DNA of 64,000 bases. Origin: Holothuria scabra. Lineage: Eukaryota > Echinodermata > Holothuroidea > Aspidochirotida > Holothuriidae. The notes under the pieces were generated by a model, which saw only the letters and a list, made by a program, of their open reading frames with translations, searched no databases and was not told the origin of the DNA. Shown here one piece after another: positions 1-10,885 of this stretch. Position 1 is the stretch's first letter; every line of letters starts with the position of its first letter. Location: the NCBI GenBank assembly GCA_037179385.1, contig CM074195.1, positions 12,189,887-12,253,886 of the forward strand. The letters run 5' to 3'. The translations under genes and the position numbers were made by a program.

Positions 1-9
1 ATATGTATG

Positions 10-1715
10 TGTAAGAGAATCTCCCACATAGCCTACTGGATGTGATGTTTGGTGTCCAGCATGCAGGGATCCTAGGGTTCTTGTCAAACCTGCTAGATGA
101 CAAGTTTATTTAGTGGGCTCCCATGGTCGTTGAGTATGAAGACCCCAAGACCATGCTAGACAAGGAGAAATTACACTGCTGAGTTTCAAGAAAATTGATA
201 ACACTGGCAACTAGAGTATAAATGAAAATATATTTACAGAAAACTGATGTATGATATGAACTCACATGACAACCTGGATAAGCATAGAGCAATATATGCC
301 TCAAAACATTGTGCTATCAAATGTAAGATCTACAAAACAAGTGACTGATGTCAAATGACCAAATGACTCTTAATTTAAGAGAAATAATTAGTACAACATA
401 GGCCTAGTGTGCGCACAAAAAAAAAAGAAATATCTTATCTGTACGTTGGCGACATCTGACATCTAGTGGTTCCTTGGGTAGGGGTACGGGCCACAGCATC
501 TGCTAAGCATCGGACGTCTGATGTCACTCAGTCAGGTATCCAGCATACAAAAATTACAAAATGAAATCACACTCCTTCACAAAAATGAAATTACACTCCT
601 TCACAATGCGATTTCTGGTATTGTCCAGGAAAAGTCTCACATAATGAACACAGGATTAAAATACATTGGTAACTCTGGTGCAAAAGAGGTTCACTGGATA
701 CAGTCTCTCGTACTGGATATTATTTCTACGTTCAATCTCAAGTCAGAGGTTAACTAACATGAATGAATTTTGTAATGAAGTATCATGCACCAATGGGATA
801 TCCTCAGTGTCCATATTAAGATGAAAGAAATATTCCAGTTCTTTTCCAGTTCAGCACAACAAGGCAATAATATGAATAATGGAGTTGCACAAAAAAATAA
901 TTCTATAGCTTCTGTCTGTCTTAAATGGTGCCAGACAAGACCCAGGTATATGCAAAGGTTGACAATAAGATTTAAAACATACAGATCATTCCTTAAGGTG
1001 GTTCCATTTCAAGAGAAAATAGTCAAATCTCTTTTAAGAGGCTCTAGGTACAGTAGCTCACATACTAACTTTTGACAAAGATGTCTTTCCAGTCTAAATG
1101 GAAAGATAAATTATATTTACAGAGTTACACCATGGATGCGAGGTATAAAGTCACTAAACTGTATCACCGATACAAACTTTTAAATATTTCCTCCTTTGAA
1201 GCCATAGCAAAGTTTCCACAGTACCGGTCAATAAAGTATAAAATTATTGGAGAATTGAAAGAGCTCCCATTTTGCTTGCAACCTCTCAGTATCAAAGCTC
1301 AAGTCTCTCTCTCCTTCTCCTAAAACCATGAGGGAAACTCTCAATCTCTGGTCAAGTCATGTGACTCTTAAAATTGCAACCACTGGCTATTCCTAGCCCT
1401 AACTACCAAGGATGGCACCCTGAACCAATCGAAACAGTTAAAAAGCCCGCCCAATTGGACCTCATTTACATGTCATAAAAATTGTCTACCCTCCAAAGCC
1501 ATGTGGAGAACATGAGCTCCAACAGGACAGAGGCAGGATACACATCATAAAAACAAGGTTACACAAAAACAAAAGAAAACTAAAAGAAGTTACTATGTGG
1601 TGACACATAAGAGGAACAGATGCAGTATGTACAAGGACAAGAGTAGCTATCATACCCCAGCTTTGCCATAAACAAGCTAATAAAAATAGAAAGGGACCAG
1701 GTTGTGATCCTTACA
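10..1715 (-). repeat. 3' LTR of the gypsy element (left copy)
   Basis: 1706 bp, starting TGTAAGAGAATC and ending GATCCTTACA on the + strand, nearly identical to 9097-10800. Long for a gypsy LTR. It holds a ~24-bp tandem duplication (about 557-605, core CACTCCTTCACAA) that is present in both LTRs. Short ORFs inside it are not conserved coding sequence. Confidence 0.96.
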
Positions 1716-1728
1716 TCCCTCCCTGCTT
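1716..1728 (-). promoter_or_regulatory. Polypurine tract
   Basis: On the - strand the sequence just before the 3' LTR is AAGCAGGGAGGGA, a purine-only stretch apart from one C, directly abutting TGTAAGG. This is the standard place and composition for the plus-strand primer of an LTR retrotransposon. Confidence 0.85.
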
Positions 1729-1973
1729 TATATTGGCATACACTGCCAATGGAAAAAATTTACACTATGTACAACAAAAATTAAGTAACAACAATGCAAG
1801 ACTGAAATCTACCTGATGATAGCTTCCCCTATGCTACCCATGCCCAGTCTGGCAATGTCTTTCCACTTTAAACAAATTCCCCTTTGCTTTACACAGAACA
1901 TAATTAACTGACCTCTCTACCAAGACTGATTGGTCTTGCCAATACCAACTTGAACAACCACTGACTTACAACA

Positions 1974-2912
1974 CTAAACAGGGTGAAAGAATTTGCTTGT
2001 CCTTGCTTTGGCTAAACCATCAGCTAGCCATTGCATAGAAATAACAATTGGGGCTGTATCCTTTACTCTCAAGCTATTAATTCCTACAAACTCAGGGGGT
2101 AAACCTTTTGTTCTTCTTGAACGCCTCTGATATAGTGTGGGGTCCACCTGTACTGTCACAGGGCTAGATCTAGCTTGGGCTAGTATACCAGGGGTGGGGG
2201 TAGACAGAGAAAGTGGCAGTGGTGTTGGCTCCTCAGGCATGATAATGTCATCACAGCTGTCAGATGTGTTAGGGTTAGCTTGTGGTGAGCTGGAAAGAGC
2301 AGGTAATGGCTGGTCTAATGGTATTTGAAGTAATGGAGTAGCATCCTCTGGAGAGTTCAGACTTGTTTGATTGGAGCCATCTTCTAGAGTGTTGTCTCCT
2401 GTCTCAACATTTTTAACTGGTATGCTACACAGTTTTAAGGCATCTCGATGAAGAACCTTTTCAAATCCATTCCCATTTTCTGGCTTCACCCGATAAATCG
2501 GTAGATTAGGATGAGGTTGGCCTGCACCAATATGGGGTTCTCTGTTCCAATAATCAACTGTCTTATGTCTACCTTTAAAGTGAAGGTTTTTAATAAGCAC
2601 TCTTTCTCCTCTGCATAAAGGTTGATCTTTCGTGCCTTTGTCATAATGTTTCTTCTGAGCTGCTGATGCCTTATGCATTTCCTTCTCTGCCAAAGTGTGG
2701 GCATGGTGTAGTCTTTCCCAGTGAAGACTGACCCAGTCGGAGGATAATGGATTTAACCTGCTGGGGGGTGTTCCCATCTCAAGGTCAATAGGCAACCTTC
2801 CATGTCTGCCAAACATTAAATAAAAGGGGGTTTGTTTAGTAGATGAGTGCTGACTGTTGTTGTACATATAGGTAAGTTCTGCCAGACAGGAAGGCCACTG
2901 ATTCTTCTTTTC
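1974..2912 (-). pseudogene. pol: Integrase C-terminal domain and tail (pol, broken)
   Basis: Continues the same frame after the TAG. It contains NNSQHSSTKQTPFYLMFGRH, a conserved end of the gypsy integrase core. A C-terminal domain follows (GERVLIKNLHFKGRHK, IYRVKPENG), then a long Pro/Ser/Asp-rich linker and an end with YQRRSRRTKGLPPEFVG. The normal stop lies at 1974, 258 bp before the 3' LTR. The tail of ~180 residues is long, but similar tails occur in gypsy elements. Confidence 0.88.
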
Positions 2913-2915
2913 CTA

Positions 2916-3197
2916 AGAGAGAGTACGAACCATGTTAATGAGGGTACGGTTGAACCTTTCACATAGTCCATTTCCTGACGGGTGGTATGGGGTGGTCCTA
3001 CTTTTTGTGATGTTGTACATCTGGCAGAGCTCCTTTATAAGCTGTGACTCAAAGTTTGCTCCTTGGTCAGTGAAAATTCGTGCTGGACAGCCATATTTGG
3101 TAATGAAATGCTGCCATAGAGCCCTAGCTGTTGTAACTGCTGTCTGATTTCTGGTTTCCACAGCGACTGCGAGTTTAGTAAAATGGTCTGTAATGAC
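2916..3197 (-). pseudogene. pol: Integrase catalytic core fragment (pol, broken)
   Basis: Same reading frame as the upstream pol segment, between the TAA at 3198-3200 and a TAG at 2913-2915. It holds VITDHFTK, then the second Asp ([11 protein letters not shown]) and the Glu of the DD35E triad ([15 protein letters not shown]). Both stops are in frame with no indel, so they look like point nonsense changes. This part cannot be reached without readthrough. Confidence 0.92.
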
Positions 3198-4990
3198 TTA
3201 AACATTCTCAAAACCATCAGCTGAACGATCTAATTTCAAAAAGTCAAGAGCAATGAGTTCTAAGGGTGCAAATACCTGGATATTATTCAGTGGGGCTTTT
3301 GAAGTGGTAGTGGGTGGTTTGGCTAGATTACAGCGTTCACACTCTGAGCAATACCTTTGTATATCCCTCCTCATGTCAGGCCAGTAGTATCTCTCTTGAA
3401 GAAGTGCCATAGTTCTGGTAGTACCAAAATGTCCTGCTTGGTCATGTAACCCATGTAGGATTCTTGCTCTCATACTAACCGGTACCACAAGTTGTCTCAC
3501 TGGATCCGGGGGACCACTCTTTGGCGGGGCCCTATACAGAAGCCCATCTAGTAGTTGCAAGTTGGACCACTGTTTAAGCAGGAGCTTCACTTCTGATGAG
3601 TCACCACTGTAGGAAGGTCGCCTACCAGTTGCCACATAGCCCTTTATTTCTGATATTGCAGGATCTAAATCTTGCTGGGTCTGCAGAAAATCATCCTTGG
3701 ATGAGGGATTACTAGAACTGATTTGACTCGATTCTTGAGAAGGCAATTGATAGTTAACATGCTGTTGAAGGTTGTAGATCTCCTCTTCTTCATCTTGCAC
3801 ATCAGACAGGGACTCAGGGTATGGTGGGAGGCGGGACAGTGCATCAGCATTTGCATTTTCCTTGCCAGGTTTATAAATGATGGTGTAATGAAAATTTGCA
3901 AGTTTGGCAACCCATCTCTGTTCAACAGCACCAAGGTCAGCTGTGGCTAGGAACTGTAGTGGTCTATGATCGGTATACACAGAAATCTCAGCACCAAGTA
4001 GATAAGATTTAAACTTCTGTGTCACAGCCCAAGTGATTGCTAGTAATTCTAATTTGAAAGCACTGTAATTCTGATCATTTCTCTCAGTCTTACGAAGACT
4101 TCGGCTTGCATAGGCTATAACTCGTTCTTGGCCTCCTTGTACTTGTGTAAGAACAGCTCCTAATCCAGCGGCGCTGGCGTCAGTGTATACTCGGAAAGGT
4201 AGGGAGAAATCTGCATAGGCTAGGATTGGGGGTGAGGTTAGCTTCTGTTTCAGATTATCAAAGGCTGTCTGGCAACGGGGGGTCCACTCAATAGTCTTAC
4301 TTGGAGGTAGCCCATTTTTGGGTTTTGCTGTGAGAGCATACAGTGGACCTGCTATTTTTGAGAAGTCCTTAATGAAACGGCGGTAAAATCCTGCCATCCC
4401 AAGAAACTTTCTGACCTCTTGTACTGTTGAGGGCTTGGGCCAATTTTCAATAACTTGACATTTTTGTGGTTCTGTAGCAATACCCTCTGCTGACACCACA
4501 TGACCAAGGTAACTCACTTCACTCTGCAGCAGGTGGCACTTAGTAGGTTTGACCTTCAGCCCATGTTTCACCAGTCGATCTAACACTTTCCCCAGTCTCT
4601 CTAGATGTGATGGGAAGTCTTTGGAAAAGACGATGATGTCGTCAAGATATAGGAGGATAGATTCGTAATTGAAATCCCCAAGGCATGCTTCCATCAGTCT
4701 TTGAAACGTCGCCAGTGCGTTGCACAGGCCCATAGGGACGCGTTGCCATTCAAAGAGGCCCATAGGCGTGGTAAAGGCCGTTTTCTGTCTATCATTAGAG
4801 TCCATAGCAACTTGCCAATAGCCACTTAACAAATCTAAGGTGGAGAACAATTTGGCACTGCCCAACGCATTCATGGACTCTTCAATTCGGGGGAGAGGGT
4901 AAGCATCCTTCCTGGTTATCGCATTTAGTCTGCGATAGTCCACACAAATCCTAATCTTCCCATCCTTCTTTCTCACTAGCACTGTAGGGG
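3198..4990 (-). pseudogene. pol: Reverse transcriptase-RNase H-integrase N-terminal region (pol, broken)
   Basis: About 595 codons of Pol left of the hAT. The RT palm motif YLDD lies about 122 residues into the frame, preceded by LVRKKDGKIRICVDYRRLN. RNase H motifs follow (YTDASAAGLG, YTDHRPLQFL, NANADALSRLP). Then comes the integrase HHCC zinc finger (H-x3-H in HDQAGH, C-x2-C in CSECERC) and the first catalytic Asp (LIALDFLKLD). The frame ends at an in-frame TAA (3198-3200) just before VITDHFTK. The first 8 codons of the longest open frame here come from the hAT terminal repeat, not from pol. Confidence 0.93.
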
Positions 4991-6712
4991 CACGGCTGGA
5001 AAAAACCGGCAATACGGGAAGGTCATTGCCGGGAAATCCAACCCACTCGCGGGAAATTTGCTCAAAGGACTTTTAAAATGGGTATCGGGCTGATCATCGT
5101 ATTGTCAGAATAAGTCAATAAAAGCTCCTTGTTAGCTTTCATTCTAAAAATTTCAACACATTCTGCACTCCCCAACTTGAACTACCAGAGAATATTTAAA
5201 AGTTTTTCGTTCATTTATACAAGCAAATTCAATTGGGATATCCCGAGGATAAACTACAACTTCCAAGCACTACGAAGAGAAACAGCGTGATGCTGCCATG
5301 AGTGGGTCAATTAGTACCGTAAACTGTGTATATTCTGCATGTTTTGTACACAGTCTGTGCTGATAAAACAACCAATCAGAATGCGCGACATTTTCTTCGG
5401 CCGAGCTGGCTGACGAATCTACACTGAGTTATAACAGATGAATGAATGCACGTGGTTGAACGTTCGCTGTGTGTAGTACATCTGAAGTGATAATGCATGT
5501 AGCCACAGTATGAAGGAATCTCCCTGTTCTTAAAAATAAGAGGCGTGTTATTCTCCTTTGTTTCAACAAATCGGTGCTCAAAAATCAGTAGTCGGGCCAC
5601 ATGTGTAATTGTTTTTTGATGGTGCAGGTGAATATCGTGAGCGTTTAATAGAGCTGGCTTCTGTTCTATTCAGCCAGTCTAGAGCAGGACCACTCAGTGT
5701 TTGCCCTTTGGAGGGCGTACTTGTCCATTTGGGACGTTAAGCTCCTTAAGGGAGCAGAACTCCTCCGGGAGTAATCGTTTGGTTTTCGCCCCGTGGCTCT
5801 TCGCCAGAGAGTTGTGGGGACTTTTAGAGAAAAGCGTTTAGTAGAGCGGGTAGTCATTAGCGGGAATAGCGGAGAAGTTTGGTTAAAGAATATGCCAAGT
5901 ATATAGACCTAGCCTTTATGCGTACCGTAGGCCTAAAGGATTTCTTGAATGATTATGTTTTGCCCCTTTGTGAAGCCTGAGTAACGGACACATTTTACAC
6001 AACACAGTGACAAAGTTCGTCCCATCCTCATTGCATAGCTGTATTAAACAAACATATTGCCATTCTGTCAGGCTATTCGGGGCGACCAATGAGAGAGCTA
6101 CATTTGGGCTGTTTGCTTTCATTTGTGCAGCACAGTAAAGAACGTGATAGCGACGTAGTACTGTAGTAGCAGCGGTGACTTGCTGCTGTTTGTGAAGGAG
6201 TGTTTTATGTATACACACAACAGTAGTAGTTGCTGAGCTGAACGCGACGGTGCTCAATGGACAAGTTGCTTGGCTAGAAAGTTAATTAGTTTGTTTGACA
6301 GAAGAGAAGAGTAGGACAAACTTTGAAGGAAGGAGAGATTCGGTAATGGAATTCAACTTTATTTCGTTCGAAATCTACATAATTTGAAAGCTTTACATTA
6401 GCAGTTAATGCACAAACAAGTTTCATTCCCAGTGCTTGAATTCATGATTAGGTCGGACTCAACAAAATCGTGTCCAAAGCTATCGAAAAACCCGATGGGC
6501 TACATAATTTTCCTCCCACGGCGTTCATTCATCAGGGGCTTTCAGGGCCAGGAAGGGCCGTTTCCTGCAATCTGAGAGGCTTCATTTTTCAAAAATTTTT
6601 CTGTACGCTTCGCGCGAACCCATGGTCGCGCTCCGCTTAGATAGTAAATAATTACAATCACACGGGAAATAATTCTTTCATTGCGGGGAAATTTCGGTTT
6701 TTTCCAGCCGTG
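4991..6712. mobile_element. Non-autonomous hAT-type transposon inserted in gypsy pol
   Basis: 1722 bp with an 18-bp perfect terminal inverted repeat (CACGGCTGGAAAAAACCG) and a perfect 8-bp target duplication TGTAGGGG at 4983-4990 and 6713-6720. Eight-base duplication and short CA-starting repeats are hAT characters. No transposase ORF is seen; the short ORFs inside look random, so it must have been moved in trans. Confidence 0.93.
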
Positions 6713-6962
6713 TGTAGGGGCTGCCCAGGGACTAAAGCTCTCTTTAATTACCTCTTTCTCTAACAATACCTTAATATGGTCTTTCACTTCCTGATATAAT
6801 TTGGGGGGAATCATTCTATATTTTTCCCGAATAGGGGGATTATCACCAGTAGGAATTTCATGGGTAATGGTAGTGGTACACCCATAGTCACTGTCATCTT
6901 TGGCAAAGGCATTTTGATGATCACTTAGGAATGTGGAAAGTGAATTTATCTCATCAGGAGTT
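6713..6962 (-). pseudogene. pol: Reverse transcriptase, N-terminal fragment (pol, broken)
   Basis: The frame carries the start of a gypsy RT domain (DEINSLSTFLSDHQNAFAKD, then IPTGDNPPIREKYRMIPP and VIKESFSPWAAP). It is cut at SPWAAP by the hAT insertion, whose right-hand 8-bp target copy is 6713-6720. Removing 1730 bp (the hAT plus one target copy) puts this frame and the frame at 3198-4990 in the same register, so the hAT is the sole cause of this break. Confidence 0.9.
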
Positions 6963-7877
6963 AAGAGTCTCCAGGCTAACATTAACAGGCACTGGTAATG
7001 GACCAGTGGAGTGTTGACCATCTGTAGCATTTGCATTTTGAGAGCTACTTTGTTCTGTTAGAACAACTTCAACTGTCTGTTGATCTATCTGTACCAATTT
7101 AACCTCAGGTGCCTGAGAATGTAGCAAGTCTACCTCCTGCAGCTCACCCAGTACAGTCCCTTTCCTAAGAAGGATATCTCTAGTTCCTATGTTCATAAGT
7201 CTGACATACACTTTGTTGTGTGCAACAGAGGATAGTGACCTTGCAACTAATATATCTTTTGGTAGATTGTTTTGGTCTTCAGGCAAAGCTTCTATAATAC
7301 CCTGGCCAACAGTATGCCCTTCTAACATACAGTAACCCTCTATTACCACTTCATGTCTAGCAGGTACAAGGACAGACTGACCCCTGGGGACTGATACTTT
7401 ACCTAACAGTTCTGTTTGACTGTTATTGTTTACAGTCTGCTCAGCCATGTGTACTAATTGGTGGAGAGCCTGTGTTTCAGCACTGTTATGCATTGACTCT
7501 GAGTCATTGATAGCTGTAGCTTGAATAAACAGTACAGACTGGCATTGCTTGATAGCATTCTTACCTAGTAAGCAGGGTATGCCTTTAGCAGCATCTTCAG
7601 GGACCAGAAGGGCTATGATATTAATTTTAACCCCTGCTATAACCATATAGACCTCAATGCAGCCTGAAAAAGGGACGGGAAGATTATTAGCACCTTTAAG
7701 TCTAAGCCACTTTAATGGGCCAGGGGAGCTCAGTTGGTCTGCTAGGTATCCATGAAAATAACTCTCAGATATGGTGGTCACTTGTGACCCAGTATCAATA
7801 ATGCATGATGTTGCATGACCCTCAATTAAAATGTCAGCTACCATGTAATCTCCCACAACCTTTCTCTTAGTTTTTGG
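6954..7877 (-). CDS. Retropepsin-like aspartic protease region
   Basis: Open frame of about 300 codons with no obvious ATG near its start; the first possible start is a GTG at 7856, and the frame is closed upstream by a TGA near 7880. The active-site motif IIDTGSQVTTIS lies about 20 residues after the GTG, with a hydrophobic second half (CLLGKNAIKQC) typical of retropepsins. It would cleave Gag-Pol. The frame ends at a TGA at 6954-6956 where the RT frame takes over in a different register. A single-base shift near 6960 would join the two, so either a programmed shift or a mutation separates them. Confidence 0.85.
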   Translation of the reverse strand, partial: PKTKRKVVGDYMVADILIEGHATSCIIDTGSQVTTISESYFHGYLADQLSSPGPLKWLRLKGANNLPVPFSGCIEVYMVIAGVKINIIALLVPEDAAKGIPCLLGKNAIKQCQSVLFIQATAINDSESMHNSAETQALHQLVHMAEQTVNNNSQTELLGKVSVPRGQSVLVPARHEVVIEGYCMLEGHTVGQGIIEALPEDQNNLPKDILVARSLSSVAHNKVYVRLMNIGTRDILLRKGTVLGELQEVDLLHSQAPEVKLVQIDQQTVEVVLTEQSSSQNANATDGQHSTGPLPVPVNVSLETLNS

Positions 7878-7929
7878 GTGGGTTCAGTTGGACCTATTGA
7901 GGCATCACCTTCCATAATTTGGCCCTCAA

Positions 7930-8952
7930 CTATGGAATTGACTCGTTTGGGTTAGCCGGAGATTGTTGGGGTGTGGTTGAAGGGACATCTGCTGATGTAG
8001 TTGGCAGTGGACTTCGGGGTGGATTTTGTGGCTGTCTACAGTACCTGGCAATATGACCTGGTCTGTTGCAATTCCTACAGATAGGACGCCCATCTTCTGT
8101 AAATTTATCGGTCACCCTTCTACGAGCACGTGGTTGTGCTGGTGGGGTAGACATAGCCATTGCAACTGTCACCTGTAACTGCTGCATTTGCCTTTGCATG
8201 TTAGAAAAGGCAGCTTCCATGGTTCGTTGCCACTCATGAAAAGTAGTAGTACCAGGCACTGGAGAAGTATTCTGTGTCAATGTTGTGGGTGCCCCTATCT
8301 GTTGCATCCCAACCCCAATTACATCCTCTGTACTGCTGATCTTAGTAGCTTTTTCCAGCTCCACAGCCTCAGCCTTGACTTGTGAGAAAGTGACCCCATC
8401 CCGTTTTCTCACCTCCTTCTTCAGTTCCATCCTTATTGTGTGACTCTGAATACCGTCTACAAATTTGTCCCGGAGCATTCTGTCTGCATTTGGTAAAGAC
8501 TGGGGATATCTTAAGGCTCCCCTCCTCAACAACTCTTCTAGGCACAAGGAATATTGTCGTACATTCTCGTCGATTTGTTGACATCTTGCAAAGAATTCAC
8601 CCATCAGCTTTACCAAAGGTGTGTGGTCACCATAAATTGTCTCTAAGTGGTCGAGCACTCCCTCCAAAGTTGATCGCTTTGCTTCTTCTAGAACCAACAC
8701 CTCCCTCCGCGCTACCCCACCCAGGTACCGGAGGGCTAATTCTGCCTGTTGATCATCTGGGGTTCTCCAAGCTTTAATTGCAGCCTTGAGGCTACCCACC
8801 CATTCTCCCCAACTAGGATCATTGGAACTAACAGGATCCCCTACAAATGTCTGAATCTGATGATTGATAGGAATATACACTGCCGGGGCAGGTGTAGGTG
8901 GGGGGTTACCAGAGCCGTTAGAGGACCCAGGGGTGCCTTCTTTATCAGCCAT
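7930..8952 (-). CDS. gag: Gag polyprotein of the gypsy element
   Basis: 340 codons, intact, starting MADKEGTPG at the first ATG after the primer binding site. Gag forms the retrotransposon particle and packages its RNA. A zinc knuckle of the C-x2-C-x4-H-x4-C type (CRNCNRPGHIARYC) lies at residues 292-305, followed by a Pro/Ser/Thr-rich tail. The N-terminal part is rich in charged helices (DHLETIYGDH, CQQIDENVRQY), as in retrotransposon capsid domains. It stops about 50 nt before the protease frame opens, and the two are in different frames, so expression of protease would need frameshifting or another mechanism. It is the only intact protein of this copy. Confidence 0.93.
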   Translation of the reverse strand: MADKEGTPGSSNGSGNPPPTPAPAVYIPINHQIQTFVGDPVSSNDPSWGEWVGSLKAAIKAWRTPDDQQAELALRYLGGVARREVLVLEEAKRSTLEGVLDHLETIYGDHTPLVKLMGEFFARCQQIDENVRQYSLCLEELLRRGALRYPQSLPNADRMLRDKFVDGIQSHTIRMELKKEVRKRDGVTFSQVKAEAVELEKATKISSTEDVIGVGMQQIGAPTTLTQNTSPVPGTTTFHEWQRTMEAAFSNMQRQMQQLQVTVAMAMSTPPAQPRARRRVTDKFTEDGRPICRNCNRPGHIARYCRQPQNPPRSPLPTTSADVPSTTPQQSPANPNESIP

Positions 8953-9076
8953 AATTAACTGGAGCTAAGTGCTAAATTAATAATGTAACCTTAAAAACTC
9001 TAACTCTTGCCAGTGTTATCAAAATGAGTGCTTACTACAGTAGCCAAAAAGAAAGTTGAGCCCACAAAAATAATTG

Positions 9077-9095
9077 AACCCCACTCGTACTACCA
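9077..9095 (-). promoter_or_regulatory. Primer binding site
   Basis: One base inside the 5' LTR the - strand reads TGGTAGTACGAGTGGGGTT. The leading TGG matches a tRNA 3' CCA end, and the GGGTT part fits a T-arm complement. I cannot name the tRNA from memory. Confidence 0.75.
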
Positions 9096-9096
9096 A

Positions 9097-10800
9097 TGTA
9101 AGAGAATCTCCCACATAGCCTACTGGATGTGATGTTTGGTGTCCAGCATGCAGGGATCCTAGGGTTCTTGTCAAACCTGCTAGATGACAAGTTTATTTAG
9201 TGGGCTCCCATGGTCGTTGAGTATGAAGACCCCAAGACCATGCTAGACAAGGAGAAATTACACTGCTGAGTTTCAAGAAAATTGATAACACTGGCAACTA
9301 GAGTATAAATGAAAATATATTTACAGAAAACTGATGTACGATATGAACTCACATGACAACCTGGATAAGCATAGAGCAATATATGCCTCAAAACATTGTG
9401 CTATCAAATGTAAGATCTACAAAACAAGTGACTGATGTCAAATGACCAAATGACTCTTAATTTAAGAGAAATAATTAGTACAACATAGGCCTAGTGTGCG
9501 CACAAAAAAAAAGAAATATCTTATCTGTACGTTGGCGACATCTGACATCTAGTGGTTCCTTGGGTAGGGGTACGGGCCACAGCATCTGCTAAGCATCGGA
9601 CGTCTGATGTCACTCAGTCAGGTATCCAGCATACAAAAATTACAAAATGAAATCACACTCCTTCACAAAAATGAAATTACACTCCTTCACAATGCGATTT
9701 CTGGTATTGTCCAGGAAAAGTCTCACATATTGAACACAGGATTAAAATACATTGGTAACTCTGGTGCAAAAGAGGTTCACTGGATACAGTCTCTCGTACT
9801 GGATATTATTTCTACGTTCAATCTCAAGTCAGAGGTTAACTAACATGAATGAATTTTGTAATGAAGTATCATGCACCAATGGGATATCCTCAGTGTCCAT
9901 TTTAAGATGAAAGAAATATTCCAGTTCTTTTCCAGTTCAGCACAACAAGGCAATAATATGAATAATGGAGTTGCACAAAAAAATAATTCTATAGCTTCTG
10001 TCTGTCTTAAATGGTGCCAGACAAGACCCAGGTATATGCAAAGGTTGACAATAAGATTTAAAACATACAGATCATTTCTTAAGGTGGTTCCATTTCAAGA
10101 GAAAATAGTCAAATCTCTTTTAAGAGGCTCTAGGTACAGTAGCTCACATACTACTCTTGACAAAGATGTCTTTCCAGTCTAAATGGAAAGATAAATTATA
10201 TTTACAGAGTTACACCATGGATGCGAGGTATAAAGTCAATAAACTGTATCACCGATAAAAACTTTTAAATATTTCCTCCTTTGAAGCCATAGCAAAGTTT
10301 CCACAGTACCGGTCAATAAAGTATAAAATTATTGGAGAATTGAAAGAGCTCCCATTTTGCTTGCAACCTCTCAGTATCAAAGCTCAAGTCTCTCTCTCCT
10401 TCTCCTAAAACCATGAGGGAAACTCTCAATCTCTGGTCAAGTCATGTGACTCTTAAAATTGCAACCACTGGCTATTCCTAGCCCTAACTACCAAGGATGG
10501 CACCCTGAACCAATCGAAACAGTTAAAAAGCCCGCCCAATTGGACCTCATTTACATGTCATAAAAATTGTCTACCCTCCAAAGCCATGTGGAGAACATGA
10601 GCTCCAACAGGACAGAGGCAGGATACACATCATAAAAACAAGGTTACACAAAAACAAAAGAAAACTAAAAGAAGTTACTATGTGGTGACACATAAGAGGA
10701 ACAGATGCAGTATGTACAAGGACAAGAGTAGCTATCATACCCCAGCTTTGCCATAAACAAGCTAATAAAAATAGAAAGTGACCAGGTTGTGATCCTTACA
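9097..10800 (-). repeat. 5' LTR of the gypsy element (right copy)
   Basis: 1704 bp, the partner of 10-1715. Differences seen by eye include a T/C near 251/9338, an A-run of 10 versus 9, A/T near 643, A/T near 812, C/T near 989, a small indel-plus-substitution near 1065, two substitutions near 1158-1176 and G/T near 1694. It should contain the element's promoter, read right to left. Confidence 0.96.
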
Positions 10801-10885
10801 TATGCACATGCATGTATGTATCCCTAACCCTAACCCAGTATGACTATGCGTACGTAACCCTGACCCTATTTACTATGCGTTCGTA
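10801..10885. other. Flank of gypsy insertion with telomere-like words
   Basis: Contains CCCTAACCCTAACCC and a degenerate GTAACCCTGACCC, i.e. two to three TTAGGG-type units. It is too short to call an interstitial telomere array. Also holds repeated ACTATGCGT.CGTA words. Confidence 0.4.

Larger units (their letters stand above)
10..10800 (-). mobile_element. Ty3/gypsy LTR retrotransposon, complete but defective
   Basis: Full-length retrotransposon read on the - strand: 5' LTR 9097-10800, gag, protease, RT, RNase H, integrase, 3' LTR 10-1715. LTR ends are TGTAAG...CTTACA, and the element is flanked by the 4-bp duplication TATG (6-9 and 10801-10804). Domain order PR-RT-RH-IN is diagnostic of Ty3/gypsy (Metaviridae-type) elements. 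No envelope-like ORF is visible. The pol region is interrupted by a hAT element (4991-6712) and two stop codons, so this copy cannot make an intact Pol. The two LTRs differ at only about ten positions by eye, so the insertion is fairly recent although pol is broken. Confidence 0.96.

Noticed and set aside
521..1323. Several 60-100-codon ORFs in the left LTR, repeated in the right LTR.
   Set aside because: They are mirrored only because the LTRs are copies, and there is no domain similarity. LTRs this young stay open by chance.
10810..10866. Interstitial telomere or chromosome end.
   Set aside because: Only two to three CCCTAA units; far too short.
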